Positions 62,946 to 64,000 of a stretch of DNA of 64,000 nucleotides are shown in pieces. A program made the translations under genes and the position numbers. Source of the stretch: an uncultured Bryobacterales bacterium (GTDB taxonomy: Bacteria > Acidobacteriota > Terriglobia > Bryobacterales > UBA6623); assembly GCA_951813065.1 (NCBI GenBank), contig CATOTH010000007.1:1-64000 (forward strand), in the 5' to 3' direction. Under the pieces are notes generated by a model. That model was not told the DNA's origin and searched no databases. It was given only the letters and a program-made list of their open reading frames with translations. Within the stretch, counting starts at the first letter, position 1, and each line of letters begins with the position of its first letter.

Positions 62946-63432
62946 GGGGGGGTGAATGGTTCCACCGGGGGGTTGCCTCTACGGCGCCTTCTTAACATTA
63001 TCTCGCATGATCGGGTTACCCCTCACCCTGACGGCATGAAACTGGGTGTACTTTGAGCGGCGCTCGAGAGGGTGCCGATGTCTGTTGGTTCGAGGTGGCG
63101 TGGATCCGTGATCCGCCGCCTTGGGCCATAGATCGGGGCTGCGCCTGAGCTCGGCGCGACTCTTCTTCCCTTCGCAACGGACGCTGCATGCCACCAACTC
63201 GGGAACGCGGGAAAGGGGTCGTTGTACTTCACTGCCCAGAAGTTTCACAGCAAAGGGAAATCCCCAGCGGGCCTCTCTCCACTACAGTCCGCAGGTCTCT
63301 ATATCCTGTGTCGCAGCCCATGCTCCGCTTGCTACTGGAGAGGTCAATGTAGAACAACCGTTGCCGAAGGAATACACTCATCTGCCCTGCCGTGTGCCGG
63401 CAATCAGCCGGCAATCAGTGCCACCAAGTCGG
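62946..63432. other. Extra segment between HlyD copy 2 and the WYL gene
   Basis: About 470 bases here have no counterpart in the left duplication copy, where the same genes are ~180 bases apart. Frames on both strands (for example 63023-63232 minus) have no recognised domain. An 11-bp direct repeat (ccggcaatcag) lies at about 63399-63420. It may be an inserted fragment that removed the start of HlyD copy 2. Confidence 0.5.
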
Positions 63433-63999
63433 TCAGGCTGTTTCTCGCCCGTCCTCGGACAGCAGGTCCGAGTCGATGTCGTCTCTGTTCAACAAGACGA
63501 TATGCTGCTGCTCGGGAGTCCGCTCAGAGCCGTCCTCACCTAGGCCCAACCGCTTGATCGCGTAGTACAGGAGCGCGCGCCGCACGCGCAAGGTCACCTG
63601 ATCTCCCTGCATCCCGTAATCAAGAGCGACGACCTGTCTCTGGGAGTCCGACAGGCCCGGGTTGGGCCCGATCACGATCTCGGTGTACTCGTGCCAATCA
63701 CGGTCAAGGCGGGGATCGGACCGGGCAGCCCTGATGCCCCGTGTCTCTATGATTCTTGCGACCAGGAAGTCCTTGAACTTGCCGCTCTCCTCACAGCACG
63801 CCCGCAGGTGCCAGCGGAAACCGTCGAATCCGGTGGCGTGGGGCGCAATCCAGCGCCAGCGTGGAAGTGGGTACGACAGGGACTGATAACGGACCTCGAC
63901 CGCTTGCCTTCCGCGCAGGGCTTCGAGAACGAGCTGGAGTGTCCCCGCGTTGACAATGCGTTTTGGCGAGGGCGCCCCGTCGTATGCCGGATACTCCTT
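63433..63999 (-). CDS. WYL-domain transcriptional regulator, C-terminal part, cut by window edge
   Basis: The minus-strand frame is open from the window end to a stop at 63433. It contains the WYL core: ALRGRQAVEVRYQSLS, RWRWIAPHATGFDGFRWHLRACCE (key part APHATGFDGFRWHLRA) and FKDFLVARI. The C-terminal extension GPNPGLSDSQRQVVALDYGM and an Arg/Leu-rich helix that follow match 'WCX'-type tails. WYL proteins sense ligands, often nucleic-acid derived, and regulate defence and repair genes. The N-terminal helix-turn-helix lies outside the window. Confidence 0.85.
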   Translation of the reverse strand, partial: KEYPAYDGAPSPKRIVNAGTLQLVLEALRGRQAVEVRYQSLSYPLPRWRWIAPHATGFDGFRWHLRACCEESGKFKDFLVARIIETRGIRAARSDPRLDRDWHEYTEIVIGPNPGLSDSQRQVVALDYGMQGDQVTLRVRRALLYYAIKRLGLGEDGSERTPEQQHIVLLNRDDIDSDLLSEDGRETA

Positions 64000-64000
64000 G

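Larger units (their letters stand above)
59307..63867. repeat. Diverged tandem duplication [tRNA-Gln 5' half - HlyD gene - WYL gene]
   Basis: The left copy covers about 59307-61421 and the right copy about 61437-63867. In order, each contains the 5' half of a tRNA-Gln, a membrane-fusion-protein gene and WYL-gene sequence. At 61421-61437 the truncated WYL sequence runs straight into the mid-anticodon arm of the tRNA copy, which marks the duplication junction. Copies differ at many sites, so the event is old. The right copy has ~470 extra bases at 62946-63415. Confidence 0.8.

Overview
The window is GC-rich (roughly 60-65%) bacterial chromosome with closely packed genes, many joined by 1-11 base overlaps. 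The gene mix points to a Gram-negative, most likely an acidobacterium or a relative: a TolC-type outer-membrane efflux set, a Na+-NQR operon, a bacterial microcompartment (BMC) locus, secreted DUF6152 and 'ADGKPD'-type proteins, a sulfatase and PhoX. The phylum is inferred from gene content only. Two genes contain an in-frame UGA at a catalytic Cys position followed by a SECIS-like hairpin, so the organism very probably decodes selenocysteine.

Layout. (1) 1-10300 is an accessory island. It holds remnants of a DUF4338 protein, an IS66-like transposase and a DUF262 restriction-like protein. An intact RiPP cluster follows on the minus strand (precursor, radical SAM/SPASM maturase, 2OG-Fe oxygenase, HExxH hydroxylase), then a Septu-like PtuA/PtuB defence pair, about 1.5 kb of unrecognised sequence with a 20-bp perfect inverted repeat, an AlpA-like regulator and a P4-type integrase at the right edge. 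(2) 10400-15800: an Spx/ArsC-family selenoprotein, a conserved protein, a large phosphodiesterase, Der, a MerR regulator and ThiS. (3) 15885-23318: a possible structured leader RNA, then nqrABCDEF-apbE-nqrM, a self-contained set that includes both the flavin-attachment and the iron-maturation factors. (4) 23270-31000: SDR dehydrogenase, secreted proteins, then class II aldolase + BMC-H + three BMC-P genes and a DUF819 transporter. (5) 31200-38400: oligogalacturonate-lyase-like propeller, acyl-CoA-reductase-like protein, threonine aldolase, a secreted protein, a sulfatase and an OsmC-family selenoprotein. (6) 38400-45771: rapZ, hpf, plsC, DUF2203, cysS, an L-fucose-type lactonase/dehydrogenase pair and murQ. 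(7) 46155-52480: two membrane-fusion proteins, a MacB-type permease and a TolC protein, with no ATPase gene alongside. (8) 52526-64000: tRNA-Pro beside an IS481 relic, a ThuA-like protein, a frameshifted phoX, a BtuF-like protein, an HtrA protease, coaE and tRNA-Gln. The right end is an old tandem duplication of [tRNA-Gln - membrane-fusion protein - WYL regulator], whose junction lies inside the anticodon arm of the tRNA.

Functional themes. The RiPP genes form one coupled transcription unit whose precursor ends in three consecutive aromatic-X-Arg motifs (Tyr, His, His), which fits a cyclophane-type peptide that is then hydroxylated. The NQR set gives sodium-linked respiration. The BMC set has an aldolase with a linker and terminal amphipathic helix that looks like an encapsulation peptide. 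The fuconolactonase/aldose-dehydrogenase pair suggests deoxy-sugar use. All names rest on motifs read by eye; no database search was run.
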